Shown in pieces: positions 8,102-15,938 of a DNA stretch of 32,152 bases. The stretch's first letter is position 1. Each line of letters opens with the position of its first letter. The position numbers and the translations under genes are program-made. This stretch comes from an uncultured Lachnospiraceae bacterium (GTDB lineage: Bacteria > Bacillota > Clostridia > Lachnospirales > Lachnospiraceae), in NCBI GenBank assembly GCA_900320485.1, contig ONSO01000021.1, positions 1 through 32,152 on the forward strand. The letters run 5' to 3'. Under the pieces are notes generated by a model. It was not told the origin of the DNA. It saw only the letters and a list, made by a program, of their open reading frames with translations, and did no database searches.

Positions 8102-8788
8102 ATGTACGTAAAAGAGTTTATCAAATCCACGTTTACTTGTGCCATCATTCATTTTATCAATTACAGTTTTCGTCTGCCGGCCATTTTTTCCGTGGTGCCG
8201 CTTATGATGCTGATGCTTCTTTTTATGCTCTTTACCAGATATTGGGAGGATAAAAAACGGCAGTACGTTTTCCTGATCCCCTACGTGGCGGAGTATTTTG
8301 GATTTTGTCTGTATTTTTACAATCGGGGAAGTCTGATGCCGCTGACGGCAGTCTGCATGACGGCCATACTTGCTGCATGGGGCGTGGTTTGCATTGAATG
8401 CTTTGTAAAGAACGTTAGGCGAAACGTCATCGGAATCCTTGCGTTTGTGCTGACCTGTCTTGTGGCGTATGCCGTACTTGGGATCAGCTATTCCGTAAAG
8501 GCAAGGGAAGCCGTGGAAAAGGCCGCCGGAGCGGAGGTGCTTAGCGGGGAGCTTGCAAAGGGGACGGATGACGCATGCCGCGAATTAAATGCCGTTTTTT
8601 ATGGGAAAACGAAAGTGACGTTTCAGTTGGAGGCCTTGGCGGAGGACCTGAAAACGCAGGATGACGTGCTGTCCCTGTGGCAGGAGTTCCAAAGGAATCT
8701 TTCAGCGGCTGACGGTAAATGGATCAGCACCCTTGTAAAGGAGGGCGAGAGCCTTTCGATCAAAATGGAAAAATTTAGCTCAAAATGA
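8102..8788 (+). CDS. Four-helix membrane protein of unknown function
   Basis: 228 residues. The N-terminal half contains about four hydrophobic segments: around FSVVPLMMLMLLFMLF, FLIPYVAEYFGFCLYF, LTAVCMTAILAAWGVV and VIGILAFVLTCLVAYAVLG. The soluble C-terminal half (about 140-228) is charged and helical, probably cytoplasmic. I do not recognise the family. I chose ATG 8102, which has GGAG at good spacing; a GTG at 8078 would add eight residues. The pseudo-helicase gene follows after 93 bases without a terminator, so the two may be co-transcribed. Confidence 0.75.
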   Translation: MYVKEFIKSTFTCAIIHFINYSFRLPAIFSVVPLMMLMLLFMLFTRYWEDKKRQYVFLIPYVAEYFGFCLYFYNRGSLMPLTAVCMTAILAAWGVVCIECFVKNVRRNVIGILAFVLTCLVAYAVLGISYSVKAREAVEKAAGAEVLSGELAKGTDDACRELNAVFYGKTKVTFQLEALAEDLKTQDDVLSLWQEFQRNLSAADGKWISTLVKEGESLSIKMEKFSSK

Positions 8789-8881
8789 TAAATAAATGAC
8801 GGAATGGAACGATAAATAGAGTAATAATATCTGATGGGAACTGTTAATGCATGAAGGATCAGCAGGGAGGAAAGTAAGGCA

Positions 8882-10873
8882 TTGGACGCGGAAAAAATCA
8901 TGAAGGCCTTGAACGAGAAGGATTATTCCGGAAAGGATCATTACGGGGAGGACGTGAAGCACGTTTATGAAAGCATGGCGAAGGGAACCTTTTCCAGGCG
9001 GGATTTTCTGTGTGATGATCTCTGTGAGTTTGTGGAGGCCGCAGATCCGGAAAAGGAAGAAATCCCTTTGCTTGGAAGGAACGTAGCCCCTGATGGGAAG
9101 ACGGAGGAAGAGGTTTTCCTGATGCTGCATCAGGTGCTTTCATTGGAGAATGCACCTTTGGGAAAATGGCCCGGCGCGGAGGCGCTTTCCTTATGGCAGC
9201 AGGCGGAGGTTAACCTTGCGGCGCGAAAGGGAGAGGGAGAGGTCTTTGAGGAAGTGAAAAAGATCGTTGCCGCAAAGGAAAAGACGGATGCGGAGAAGGC
9301 GGCCGTCATAAAGGCGATCCTTGCAGATAATCTGGTAGAACGCGCAAGTCTTTTGGCAAAGTATGACAAGCCGGACGATGCTTTTGAGAGCTTTGATTTT
9401 TATCACGGCGAGGAGAAAAACCATGCTTATGCGGAGTATCCCGCGAAGTGGCACCGCATCCGTGAGGATCGACTGAATGACCATTCCCTCTTGTTTTCCT
9501 CGGAGAGCGGTGCTTTTGAAGAGAAGGCCATAAAGGCGCTTTCCGGAAAAGAAACGGAGGCAGGCATGCCCTGTGCAAAGCTGGACGGGAAGGCAGATCT
9601 TGCAAAGCTTTATGAGACCGTGCTTGAGCCCATGATCAAATCATACAGGGACCAAGATACCGCAAAGGAAAGACTCCCTAAGTATACCAAGGCGAGAGAG
9701 GAATTCCTTGCCCAGAAAAAGCTCCTGGAGGAGCTTCAGGCAAAGCAGGGCGTTTTACAACAAGCCTTTTTAAGAAACTGGAAGGAAGAGAAGCAGCGCA
9801 GAAAGAATCTCCGGGAGGCGGAGGCGGAGATCGAGCACGGCAGAAAGGATGCCGAGACTGCGGAGCAGACCAGGGAGCCTCTTTTGGAGGAACGGGATAA
9901 GATCGCGGCCGACATGGAAGAGGTTTTGGGAAAATTAGAGGAGACCGGTGCTGCCGCCCAGGTGGCCAGGAATGAATGGACGCGTTACAATGATCTTGTC
10001 CGTACGGGCTTTGACAGGGAGCAGGAGCTCCGTAATTCCGTCAGCGGCCTTGCAAAGATTTTCTCCAAGAAAAAATATGAGGCAGCCCAGGAAGAGGCTG
10101 ACAAGGTACAGAAGGAGGCCATTGAGGCGCAGGAGAAGGCGCCCGGTGCCGAGAAGAAAATGAAGGAGCTCGCGGCGCAGTATGACCAGCTCTCCGAGAC
10201 GAAGGAGCGGATCGGGAAGGCGCAGGAAGCCCTTCTTGACAAGATCACCCAGCTCAATAAGACCATCAACGGGGCTAAGCAGATTATTGCAAGGCGGGAA
10301 GAGGAAGTGGAGCAGCTGAAGGTTTCCCTGGAATCCATCGAGAAGGAGCGGACTTCTATTTTGGAGGGCTGGTCTAAGGAGGAAGGGGACGACAAGCGCG
10401 TACTGTTGGATCCCGCATTTGTTGCGGAGCTTCTTTCGAAGGATGAGAAAACGGCGGAAAAACGTCGCGGGGAGAATCCGTGGTTCAGTAAGAGTTACGA
10501 AAAGGAGCAGGAGAAGCTGTTTACGCTTTCCCTTGTCCTTCAGAAGGCCTTTGTGGAAGCATCCGGTTGCTGCATGGAAAATCTGGCGACCCTTTGCCAG
10601 TACCTGGGCCTTTGGAAAAAGGACGGAAAAGCCATTGCTTTTCATGAGGCCGACAGGGAGGAAACGGTGCCCTTCCTTTGGCAGACGCTGTTTCTTAGCG
10701 TTCCGGCCCTGGCCATTTCCCTTCCAAACGTGGCGGAGCGTTTTGCTGACGCGAAAAAGCCCGGCCTTTATGGAACCGTAGTGTTGGAAACTTCAGCAAA
10801 GACCGGGCCGGAGAAGGTGATCGGAGTTTTATATCGCGGAAGAAATGCCCTGGATTTTGGGGCAGACAGATAG
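8882..10873 (+). CDS. Truncated, ATPase-dead relative of a DNA2/NAM7-type SF1 helicase with long coiled coil
   Basis: 663 residues, about 270-500 of which are Lys/Glu-rich coiled coil. Flanking parts follow the layout of the large bacterial AAA/SF1 helicases that carry a coiled coil between Walker A and Walker B. APLGKWPGAEALSLWQQAEVN (about 91-111) sits where those proteins have their pre-Walker-A segment. AVIKAILADNLVERA (141-155) matches the helix after Walker A, but the P-loop itself is replaced by AAKEKTDAEK (130-139). LLFSSESGAFEEKAI occupies motif Ia. WQTLFLSVPA (600-609) is the segment before Walker B, yet DEAG is replaced by LETS (635-638). The protein stops soon after, so the second RecA domain is absent. 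The family link is from memory of the pattern. Start is TTG 8882, with GGAGG 11 bases upstream; ATG 8900 is an alternative. Confidence 0.6.
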   Translation: MDAEKIMKALNEKDYSGKDHYGEDVKHVYESMAKGTFSRRDFLCDDLCEFVEAADPEKEEIPLLGRNVAPDGKTEEEVFLMLHQVLSLENAPLGKWPGAEALSLWQQAEVNLAARKGEGEVFEEVKKIVAAKEKTDAEKAAVIKAILADNLVERASLLAKYDKPDDAFESFDFYHGEEKNHAYAEYPAKWHRIREDRLNDHSLLFSSESGAFEEKAIKALSGKETEAGMPCAKLDGKADLAKLYETVLEPMIKSYRDQDTAKERLPKYTKAREEFLAQKKLLEELQAKQGVLQQAFLRNWKEEKQRRKNLREAEAEIEHGRKDAETAEQTREPLLEERDKIAADMEEVLGKLEETGAAAQVARNEWTRYNDLVRTGFDREQELRNSVSGLAKIFSKKKYEAAQEEADKVQKEAIEAQEKAPGAEKKMKELAAQYDQLSETKERIGKAQEALLDKITQLNKTINGAKQIIARREEEVEQLKVSLESIEKERTSILEGWSKEEGDDKRVLLDPAFVAELLSKDEKTAEKRRGENPWFSKSYEKEQEKLFTLSLVLQKAFVEASGCCMENLATLCQYLGLWKKDGKAIAFHEADREETVPFLWQTLFLSVPALAISLPNVAERFADAKKPGLYGTVVLETSAKTGPEKVIGVLYRGRNALDFGADR

Positions 10874-10906
10874 GACTCCAAAGTATGGAACGGAGGTTTT
10901 TGGGAG

Positions 10907-11641
10907 TTGAATAGATATCATGGATTTCGGGGCTTGGTGCTTGCCATGGCACTGTGCCTTGCGGCAACGGGCCTTTCGGCCTGTGGAAGTGGCAGTGAAC
11001 AGGTGCCGGGGGCAGAGAAGGAGGAGGCTTCCCAAAATGCGGAAGCATCTGCGAGGAATGCTGCAGGTCAGGACGGCGCAGATCAGACAACGGATGGTGA
11101 AAGAACCGCGGATGACGCAGGGAACGGGGGCGCGGGCGAGGAGAATTCCTCAAAAGAGGAGAAATTTCCGGATCGGGCTTATGCCAATGACGCTAAGGGA
11201 GAAGTGAAGTATCTTGAGGTGGGCGACGTGGCACCGGATTTCACGGCAACCCTTGTGGATGGCAGTGAGTTCCGGCTGTCCGATTATGATGACCGTGTCG
11301 TGGTACTGAATTTCTTTGCCTCCTGGTGCGGACCCTGCATGCGGGAAATGCCGGCATTTGGATGGATTCATGCGCTGGATCTTTCGGAGATAGCCGTCCT
11401 GTGCGTCGATTGCATGGAGGACGTAAAAACCGTGGATGCGCTTGTGAAGGAGCAGGGATATGATTTTCCCATTGCCTATGATGAAAAGGGTATCATTGAG
11501 AAGTACTATCCCACGGACGGCATTCCATATACGCTGATCATAAATCAGGGGGTGGTTCACGACGTCTTCCTTGGGGCGCGGGATGCACAGACCCAATATG
11601 ACGTTTACGTGAGTGCCCTCAGATCCATTTTAGAGGAGTAA
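10907..11641 (+). CDS. TlpA/ResA-like thioredoxin lipoprotein
   Basis: 244-residue extracytoplasmic thiol-disulfide protein. The signal peptide ends in lipobox LSAC with Cys26 as the lipid site. A low-complexity, Ala/Glu/Asp-rich linker (about 27-90) follows. The thioredoxin-like domain starts at VGDVAPDFTA, has the redox pair WCGPC (C141, C144) and the cis-proline region GIPYTLII. Such proteins reduce or exchange disulfides outside the membrane. The start is TTG 10907 with GGAGG 10 bases upstream; no in-frame ATG precedes the hydrophobic core. It overlaps the polyferredoxin gene by one base (TAATG), implying that electrons from the polyferredoxin may feed this protein or a shared target. Confidence 0.88.
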   Translation: MNRYHGFRGLVLAMALCLAATGLSACGSGSEQVPGAEKEEASQNAEASARNAAGQDGADQTTDGERTADDAGNGGAGEENSSKEEKFPDRAYANDAKGEVKYLEVGDVAPDFTATLVDGSEFRLSDYDDRVVVLNFFASWCGPCMREMPAFGWIHALDLSEIAVLCVDCMEDVKTVDALVKEQGYDFPIAYDEKGIIEKYYPTDGIPYTLIINQGVVHDVFLGARDAQTQYDVYVSALRSILEE

Positions 11642-12606
11642 TGCAGATGAAAGATCACTGGAAGCGGTTTTCAAGACGCTACGTTCAGCTCCTTGCGGCC
11701 GTTTTGTACAATTGCAATTTCAAAGGCTTTGCTGCCGGAAGGATCTGGCAGGGAGAAACAAAGGGACTGTGTGTCCCGGGACTGAACTGTTATTCCTGTC
11801 CCGGAGCCGTTGGGGCTTGTCCTCTTGGAAGTCTTCAGACGGCGCTCCTTTCTTCAAAGTATAAGTTCCCGTATTATATACTGGGAACTTTTCTTTTGTT
11901 GGGATTATTTTTGGGGCGACTGATCTGCGGTTTTCTGTGTCCTTTTGGACTTTTGCAGGAAATCCTGCACAAAATACCCACTCCCAAAATACAAAAAAAT
12001 CGGGTGACGCGCGCTTTGACCTGGGGGAAATATTTGATCCTTTTCGTTTTTGTTATTGGAATTCCGCTTGTGTTTTTGACGCCGGGCTTCTGTAAATTCC
12101 TCTGCCCTGCCGGAACGCTGGAGGCAGGTATCCCCTTGACGATTTTGCAGGAAAACCTTCGCGCATTGACCGGCATGCTCTTTACGTGGAAGGTGGGGAT
12201 CTTGGTGGTGATCCTGGTGGCGTGCGTCTTTTGCCATCGCGCATTTTGCCGTTTTTTATGCCCTCTGGGCGCCATTTATTCCTTCTTCAACCCGGTTTCC
12301 TTTTTTGGAATCAAGGTGGACCAGACAAAGTGCATTCATTGTGATGCCTGCGTGCGCCATTGCAAGATGGACGTCAAAAAGGTCTGTGACAGGGAGTGCA
12401 TCCAGTGCGGAGAATGCATTGGCCATTGCCCTACAAGAGCCATCCGATATGGCGTCGCCAAGGGAGGGAGGAGGCGAAATGCCGTCAAGGCCGGCATACT
12501 TCTTTTGGCGGTGCTGCTGTTGGTGCTGGGACTTCAAAATGGCGGTTTTGCAGACCTTCGGAACAAAGCCATCCGTATTTGCTACGAATGCATGGGCATT
12601 GGATGA
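11641..12606 (+). CDS. Membrane polyferredoxin, NapH/YccM-like 4Fe-4S protein
   Basis: 321 residues, several membrane helices. Cysteine motifs occur in order: CYSCPGAVGACPLG near residue 50, CGFLCPFG, CKFLCPAG and CRFLCPLG in the membrane part, then two cytoplasmic 4Fe-4S ferredoxin motifs, CIHCDACVRHCK and CIQCGECIGHCP. A C-terminal helix (about AVKAGILLLAVLLLVLGL) closes the protein. This family moves electrons across or into the membrane, here probably to the TlpA-like partner. Translation is coupled to the upstream gene (TAATG); ATG 11647 is an alternative start. The small downstream gene overlaps by four bases. Confidence 0.88.
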   Translation: MQMKDHWKRFSRRYVQLLAAVLYNCNFKGFAAGRIWQGETKGLCVPGLNCYSCPGAVGACPLGSLQTALLSSKYKFPYYILGTFLLLGLFLGRLICGFLCPFGLLQEILHKIPTPKIQKNRVTRALTWGKYLILFVFVIGIPLVFLTPGFCKFLCPAGTLEAGIPLTILQENLRALTGMLFTWKVGILVVILVACVFCHRAFCRFLCPLGAIYSFFNPVSFFGIKVDQTKCIHCDACVRHCKMDVKKVCDRECIQCGECIGHCPTRAIRYGVAKGGRRRNAVKAGILLLAVLLLVLGLQNGGFADLRNKAIRICYECMGIG

Positions 12607-12860
12607 TGATCAAAACCTATGACCTAAGTGAGGCGGAAAAGATGGCAGAGGAAGAGGAGACTTACGTAAAACAGGTTTTGTCCGAACGGTTCGGCTGCAA
12701 GGAACCGGATCAGGTAAAGACAAAAATCCTGAAGGATGAGGATGACTCCTCTAAAGCAAGGCAAGTGTTATATATGTTCAAGGGAAAGACGGAGAACGTA
12801 ACCATTATATGGGATCTTTCCGACAGGAAGATTGCTTCCTATAACAGATATTACAATTGA
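12603..12860 (+). CDS. Small acidic protein of unknown function in the redox operon
   Basis: 85 residues from ATG 12603, which overlaps the polyferredoxin stop codon as ATGA. The protein has no signal peptide or helix for the membrane. The first half is helical and acidic (LSEAEKMAEEEETYVKQVL); the second half looks like beta-strands (VLYMFKGKTENVTIIWDL, KIASYNRYYN). It has one cysteine. The four-base overlap and the terminator after it make it the last gene of the TlpA-polyferredoxin operon, so a cytoplasmic role with the polyferredoxin is possible. Family not recognised. Confidence 0.75.
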   Translation: MMIKTYDLSEAEKMAEEEETYVKQVLSERFGCKEPDQVKTKILKDEDDSSKARQVLYMFKGKTENVTIIWDLSDRKIASYNRYYN

Positions 12861-12866
12861 CGGATT

Positions 12867-12921
12867 CCCTCCATGACGATAAAATAGGATTGATACTATT
12901 TTCGTTATGGAGGGGATTTTT
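12867..12921 (+). terminator. Long hairpin: terminator of the redox operon whose right arm contains the next gene's ribosome site
   Basis: CCCTCCATGACG (12867-12878) pairs with CGTTATGGAGGG (12903-12914) with one G-U pair. After a two-base bulge, AAAATAG (12881-12887) pairs with CTATTTT (12896-12902). A run of T follows at 12916-12923 and leads directly into ATG 12924. The GGAGG at 12909-12913 is the only Shine-Dalgarno for that ATG and is fully inside the stem. Confidence 0.85.
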
Positions 12922-12923
12922 TT

Positions 12924-14336
12924 ATGCCTCAGAAACGGATTGACGATAAAGCATTTCAGGATTTCCCGGGGATTGGATCGAGTAAGGACTGGAAATCCGT
13001 CCGGCCGATCCGTAAGGGATGGTCCGGGGATCAGAAATTCCTTGTAAAAACGAATTCCGGGGAAAGCCTGCTCCTTAGGCTTTCTGACAGGCAAGACTAC
13101 GAAGCCAAGAAAAAGGAATTTGAGGTCATCACCAAATATTCCGGGCTGGGGATCCGCATGTCCATGCCATTGGAATTTGGGATCTGCAATGACGGCAAGA
13201 GCGTTTACGTGCTTCTTTCCTGGATGGAAGGCCGGGACTTGGAGGCGGTGCTGCCAAAGCTTTCCGAGAAAAAACAATACCTTCTCGGGCGGCAGGCGGG
13301 AACCATCCTCCGCAAAATCCACTCCATTCCGGTGGCACCGGAAGATTTTCCCCAAAAGACCAAGAAGGAGAAGAAGCTTTTGCAACTGGCGAGATATGAA
13401 GAGTCTGACGTGCGGATTCCGGGGGATGAGATTGCCATTCGGTACGTAAAGGATCATATTGATCAGATTTGGAAGAAATCGCCTGTCTATCAGCATGGCG
13501 ACTTTCATCCGGGAAATCTGATTTATGGAAAGGATGGAAACATTGGCGTCATAGATTTTAACCGCTGGGAAGTGAGCGATCCCTATGAAGAATTCCATAA
13601 GCTGGAAAGCTTTGGTACGGAGGTCAGCATTCCCTATTGCGTAGGCCAGATCGACGCCTATTTCCAAGACAGGATCCCGAAGGATTTTTGGGAAGCCAAT
13701 GCGGTCTACGTGGCGCATGCGTCCCTTTTTTCCATTGTCTGGGCAAAAAGCTTTACCCAAAAGGACGTGGATGGCATGGTCGCAAGGGCGCGAAGGGCCT
13801 TTGATGATTTTGACGGTTTCCGGCAGACGGTTCCGAAGTGGTATACGAAGAGTTTCAGCGAAAAATACGGTCCTAAAAGGCAGGGAAAAAAGTGCGTAAA
13901 AAAGCATCAGGACTCTCGTCATTATAACATGCAGCGCATTAAAAGCAAGGACACTTCCATTGAACTAAAGCTCCGTAAAGCCTTATGGGCCAAGGGATAC
14001 CGCTATCGCAAGAACGTACGTGACCTTCCCGGCGTTCCCGATATTGTCCTGACAAAGTACAAGATCGCCATTTTCTGTGACAGCGAGTTCTTTCACGGCA
14101 AGGACTGGGAAGTATTAAAGCCTCAGCTGGAGCGTGGCAACAATGCCCAGTTCTGGATCGACAAGATCCTGAAAACAAAGGAACGGGACGATGCGGCCAA
14201 CAAAAAGCTTTTGTACCTTGGCTGGACGGTGATCCGCTTTTGGGGCAGGGACATTCTAAAGGACGTGGATACTTGCGTGAAGGTGGTGGAGGAGACCATT
14301 TTTGACGAGGGCTTGGCGGATTTGGGCAAGGAATAA
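12924..14336 (+). CDS. Fusion of an APH-type phosphotransferase with a Vsr-type endonuclease
   Basis: 470 residues in one open frame. Residues 1-315 are an aminoglycoside phosphotransferase/choline-kinase-fold protein, with Brenner motif HGDFHPGNL (H191, D193, N198) and metal-binding D211 in VIDFNRWE. Proteins like this part are normally free-standing, about 300 residues, with unknown substrates. After a basic linker (about 316-330), residues 336-465 match very-short-patch-repair endonucleases: MQRIKSKDTSIE, LRKALWAKGYRYRKNVRDLPG, PDIV with D373, FFHGKDW with H391, and LGWTVIRFWG. Vsr proteins nick DNA at T:G mismatches beside cytosine methylation; no methyltransferase is in this window. Both halves keep their key residues. 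The pairing may be a recent in-frame join of two neighbouring genes. Start ATG 12924. Confidence 0.85.
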   Translation: MPQKRIDDKAFQDFPGIGSSKDWKSVRPIRKGWSGDQKFLVKTNSGESLLLRLSDRQDYEAKKKEFEVITKYSGLGIRMSMPLEFGICNDGKSVYVLLSWMEGRDLEAVLPKLSEKKQYLLGRQAGTILRKIHSIPVAPEDFPQKTKKEKKLLQLARYEESDVRIPGDEIAIRYVKDHIDQIWKKSPVYQHGDFHPGNLIYGKDGNIGVIDFNRWEVSDPYEEFHKLESFGTEVSIPYCVGQIDAYFQDRIPKDFWEANAVYVAHASLFSIVWAKSFTQKDVDGMVARARRAFDDFDGFRQTVPKWYTKSFSEKYGPKRQGKKCVKKHQDSRHYNMQRIKSKDTSIELKLRKALWAKGYRYRKNVRDLPGVPDIVLTKYKIAIFCDSEFFHGKDWEVLKPQLERGNNAQFWIDKILKTKERDDAANKKLLYLGWTVIRFWGRDILKDVDTCVKVVEETIFDEGLADLGKE

Positions 14337-14361
14337 AAAATATGAGATGGAGGAAGGAATC

Positions 14362-15024
14362 ATGGCAGAGAACAAGAAGATTTCAGACGGATCAGAGGAG
14401 AGAAAATTAAGTAAAGCTGAAAAAAGACGCTTGGAAAACTTTCAGCGGATAGCAGGGGAATTGGAAGTGCAAGGGTATGCCGCAAAGGAATTGACGGCGT
14501 CTACGCTAAAGGCAAATACCCTGGGCGTACTCTTTGGGGTCCTTTTGGCGGCAGTGTTTGTGGTACTGTATTTTGTGCTGAAAAGACCTGTGAGCGAGGT
14601 GCCGCCAAAGGTGCGTTTTGTGATCGCGATTGTTTTTGTGGCTGAAATTGTCATACACGAGCTGATCCACGGCATTACCTGGTCTTGTGGGCTAAAGGGC
14701 GGATTCCGCGAAAATATTGAATTTGGCATTATCTGGCAGGCTTTGACGCCATATTGTACCTGTAAAAGCGTGATCGGACGCGGACGTTATTTCCTTGGCA
14801 GCATTATGCCATGCATTATTTTGGGGATCCTTCCCTCCATTTTGGCAATTATTATTGGTAACGTCCCCTTGCTTGTCTTAGGTGCATTGAACGTGATGGC
14901 GGCAGGAGGAGACTTGATGGTGATCCTGATGATCCTGAAAAATTCTGCCAAGGGAAAAGAGCAGTTATTTTTGGATCACCCATCTAAGATAGGACTGATC
15001 GTATTTGAAAGGGACGGGGAATAA
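14362..15024 (+). CDS. DUF3267-family membrane protein with a HELIH zinc-protease-like motif
   Basis: 220 residues. A charged N-terminus (1-45) is followed by about four hydrophobic segments. HELIHGITW lies in or next to the second helix and resembles the HExxH motif of membrane metalloproteases. A second family signature, TPYCTCKSV, follows the third. This is the pattern of DUF3267 proteins, putative zincin-like membrane proteases of unknown substrate. ATG 14362 has GGAGGAAGG upstream; in-frame ATGs or alternatives at 14302 overlap the previous gene and lack a ribosome site. The gene begins 25 bases after the fusion gene and probably shares its transcript. Confidence 0.82.
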   Translation: MAENKKISDGSEERKLSKAEKRRLENFQRIAGELEVQGYAAKELTASTLKANTLGVLFGVLLAAVFVVLYFVLKRPVSEVPPKVRFVIAIVFVAEIVIHELIHGITWSCGLKGGFRENIEFGIIWQALTPYCTCKSVIGRGRYFLGSIMPCIILGILPSILAIIIGNVPLLVLGALNVMAAGGDLMVILMILKNSAKGKEQLFLDHPSKIGLIVFERDGE

Positions 15025-15029
15025 TCTTC

Positions 15030-15058
15030 TTGCTAACGCGGTTCGTTTCGCATATAAT
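15030..15058 (+). promoter_or_regulatory. Predicted sigma-A promoter before the hydrolase-murF unit
   Basis: TTGCTA (15030-15035) and a perfect TATAAT (15053-15058) are separated by exactly 17 bases and lie just after the DUF3267 stop codon. No terminator separates them, so the upstream transcript may also read through. Confidence 0.7.
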
Positions 15059-15136
15059 AAATAGTTGTGAAGGGGCAGGCCGGGCCGGCTCATTTATTTG
15101 GAATGGGAGCGGGATTTCCCGAATATAAATATAGAC

Positions 15137-15907
15137 ATGAATATTTCGGTAGAAGGTTACAATATTAGCTATAAGATCACCGGCGACGGGGAAGAGACCG
15201 TGGTGATGCTTCAGGGATGGGGCACGCACCTTGGGCTTTATGACGCCGTGGCGGCCGCAATCAATGACAAAGTGCGCTTTGTGCAGTTCGACCTGCCCGG
15301 GTTTGGCGCAAGTGATGAGCCCAGGGAGCCTTGGAACGTGGATGCCTATGCGGACTTTTTTTTGAAATTTATGGAGGCCCTTGGGATCCGGAAGGCAACC
15401 CTCATCGGCCACTCCTACGGCGGGCGCGTCATTATCAAACTGGCATCCCGGGAAAACCTTCCCTTTGAGATCACGAGGATCGTTCTCATCGACAGTGCAG
15501 GCATTCTTCCAAAGAAGACCTTTGCCCAAAAGGTAAAGATCCGAAAATACAAGATGCTAAAAGGAATCTTGAATATGAAAGTAGTCTACGCACTGTTCCC
15601 GGAACTCATTGATGACTGGAGGAGCCGGCAGGGTTCTGCAGACTACCGCGCGGCGTCTCCCATGATGCGCAAATGCCTTGTCATGGCGGTAAATGAAGAC
15701 CTGACGGGGCTTTTGCCAAAAATCAAGCAGGATACGCTTCTCATCTGGGGCGATAAGGATACGGCGACTCCCATCGGTGATGCCAGGATCATGGAGGAAA
15801 AGATCCCGAATTCCGGACTTGCCGTTTTGGAAGGCGCAGGGCACTTTTCCTATCTGGAGCAGCCCGGCAAATTCCGCGGCATTATGAGGGCGTACTTTCA
15901 GATCTGA
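15137..15907 (+). CDS. Alpha/beta-fold hydrolase
   Basis: 256 residues. The fold is shown by VVMLQGWGTH (oxyanion region), FDLPGFGASDEP, the nucleophile elbow IGHSYGGRV with the catalytic serine, the acid in LLIWGDKDTATP and the histidine in GAGHFSYLEQP. The triad is complete, so an active serine hydrolase is expected; substrate unknown. The gene precedes murF by 31 bases and the two are probably co-transcribed from the promoter at 15030. I chose ATG 15137 because the protein then begins like family members (MNISVEGYNISYK), though it lacks a clear ribosome site. The alternative TTG at 15098 adds 13 residues and also lacks a good one. Confidence 0.85.
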   Translation: MNISVEGYNISYKITGDGEETVVMLQGWGTHLGLYDAVAAAINDKVRFVQFDLPGFGASDEPREPWNVDAYADFFLKFMEALGIRKATLIGHSYGGRVIIKLASRENLPFEITRIVLIDSAGILPKKTFAQKVKIRKYKMLKGILNMKVVYALFPELIDDWRSRQGSADYRAASPMMRKCLVMAVNEDLTGLLPKIKQDTLLIWGDKDTATPIGDARIMEEKIPNSGLAVLEGAGHFSYLEQPGKFRGIMRAYFQI

Positions 15908-15938
15908 CTGACTTAAAAGAGAAGTTTTTGGAGGAACC

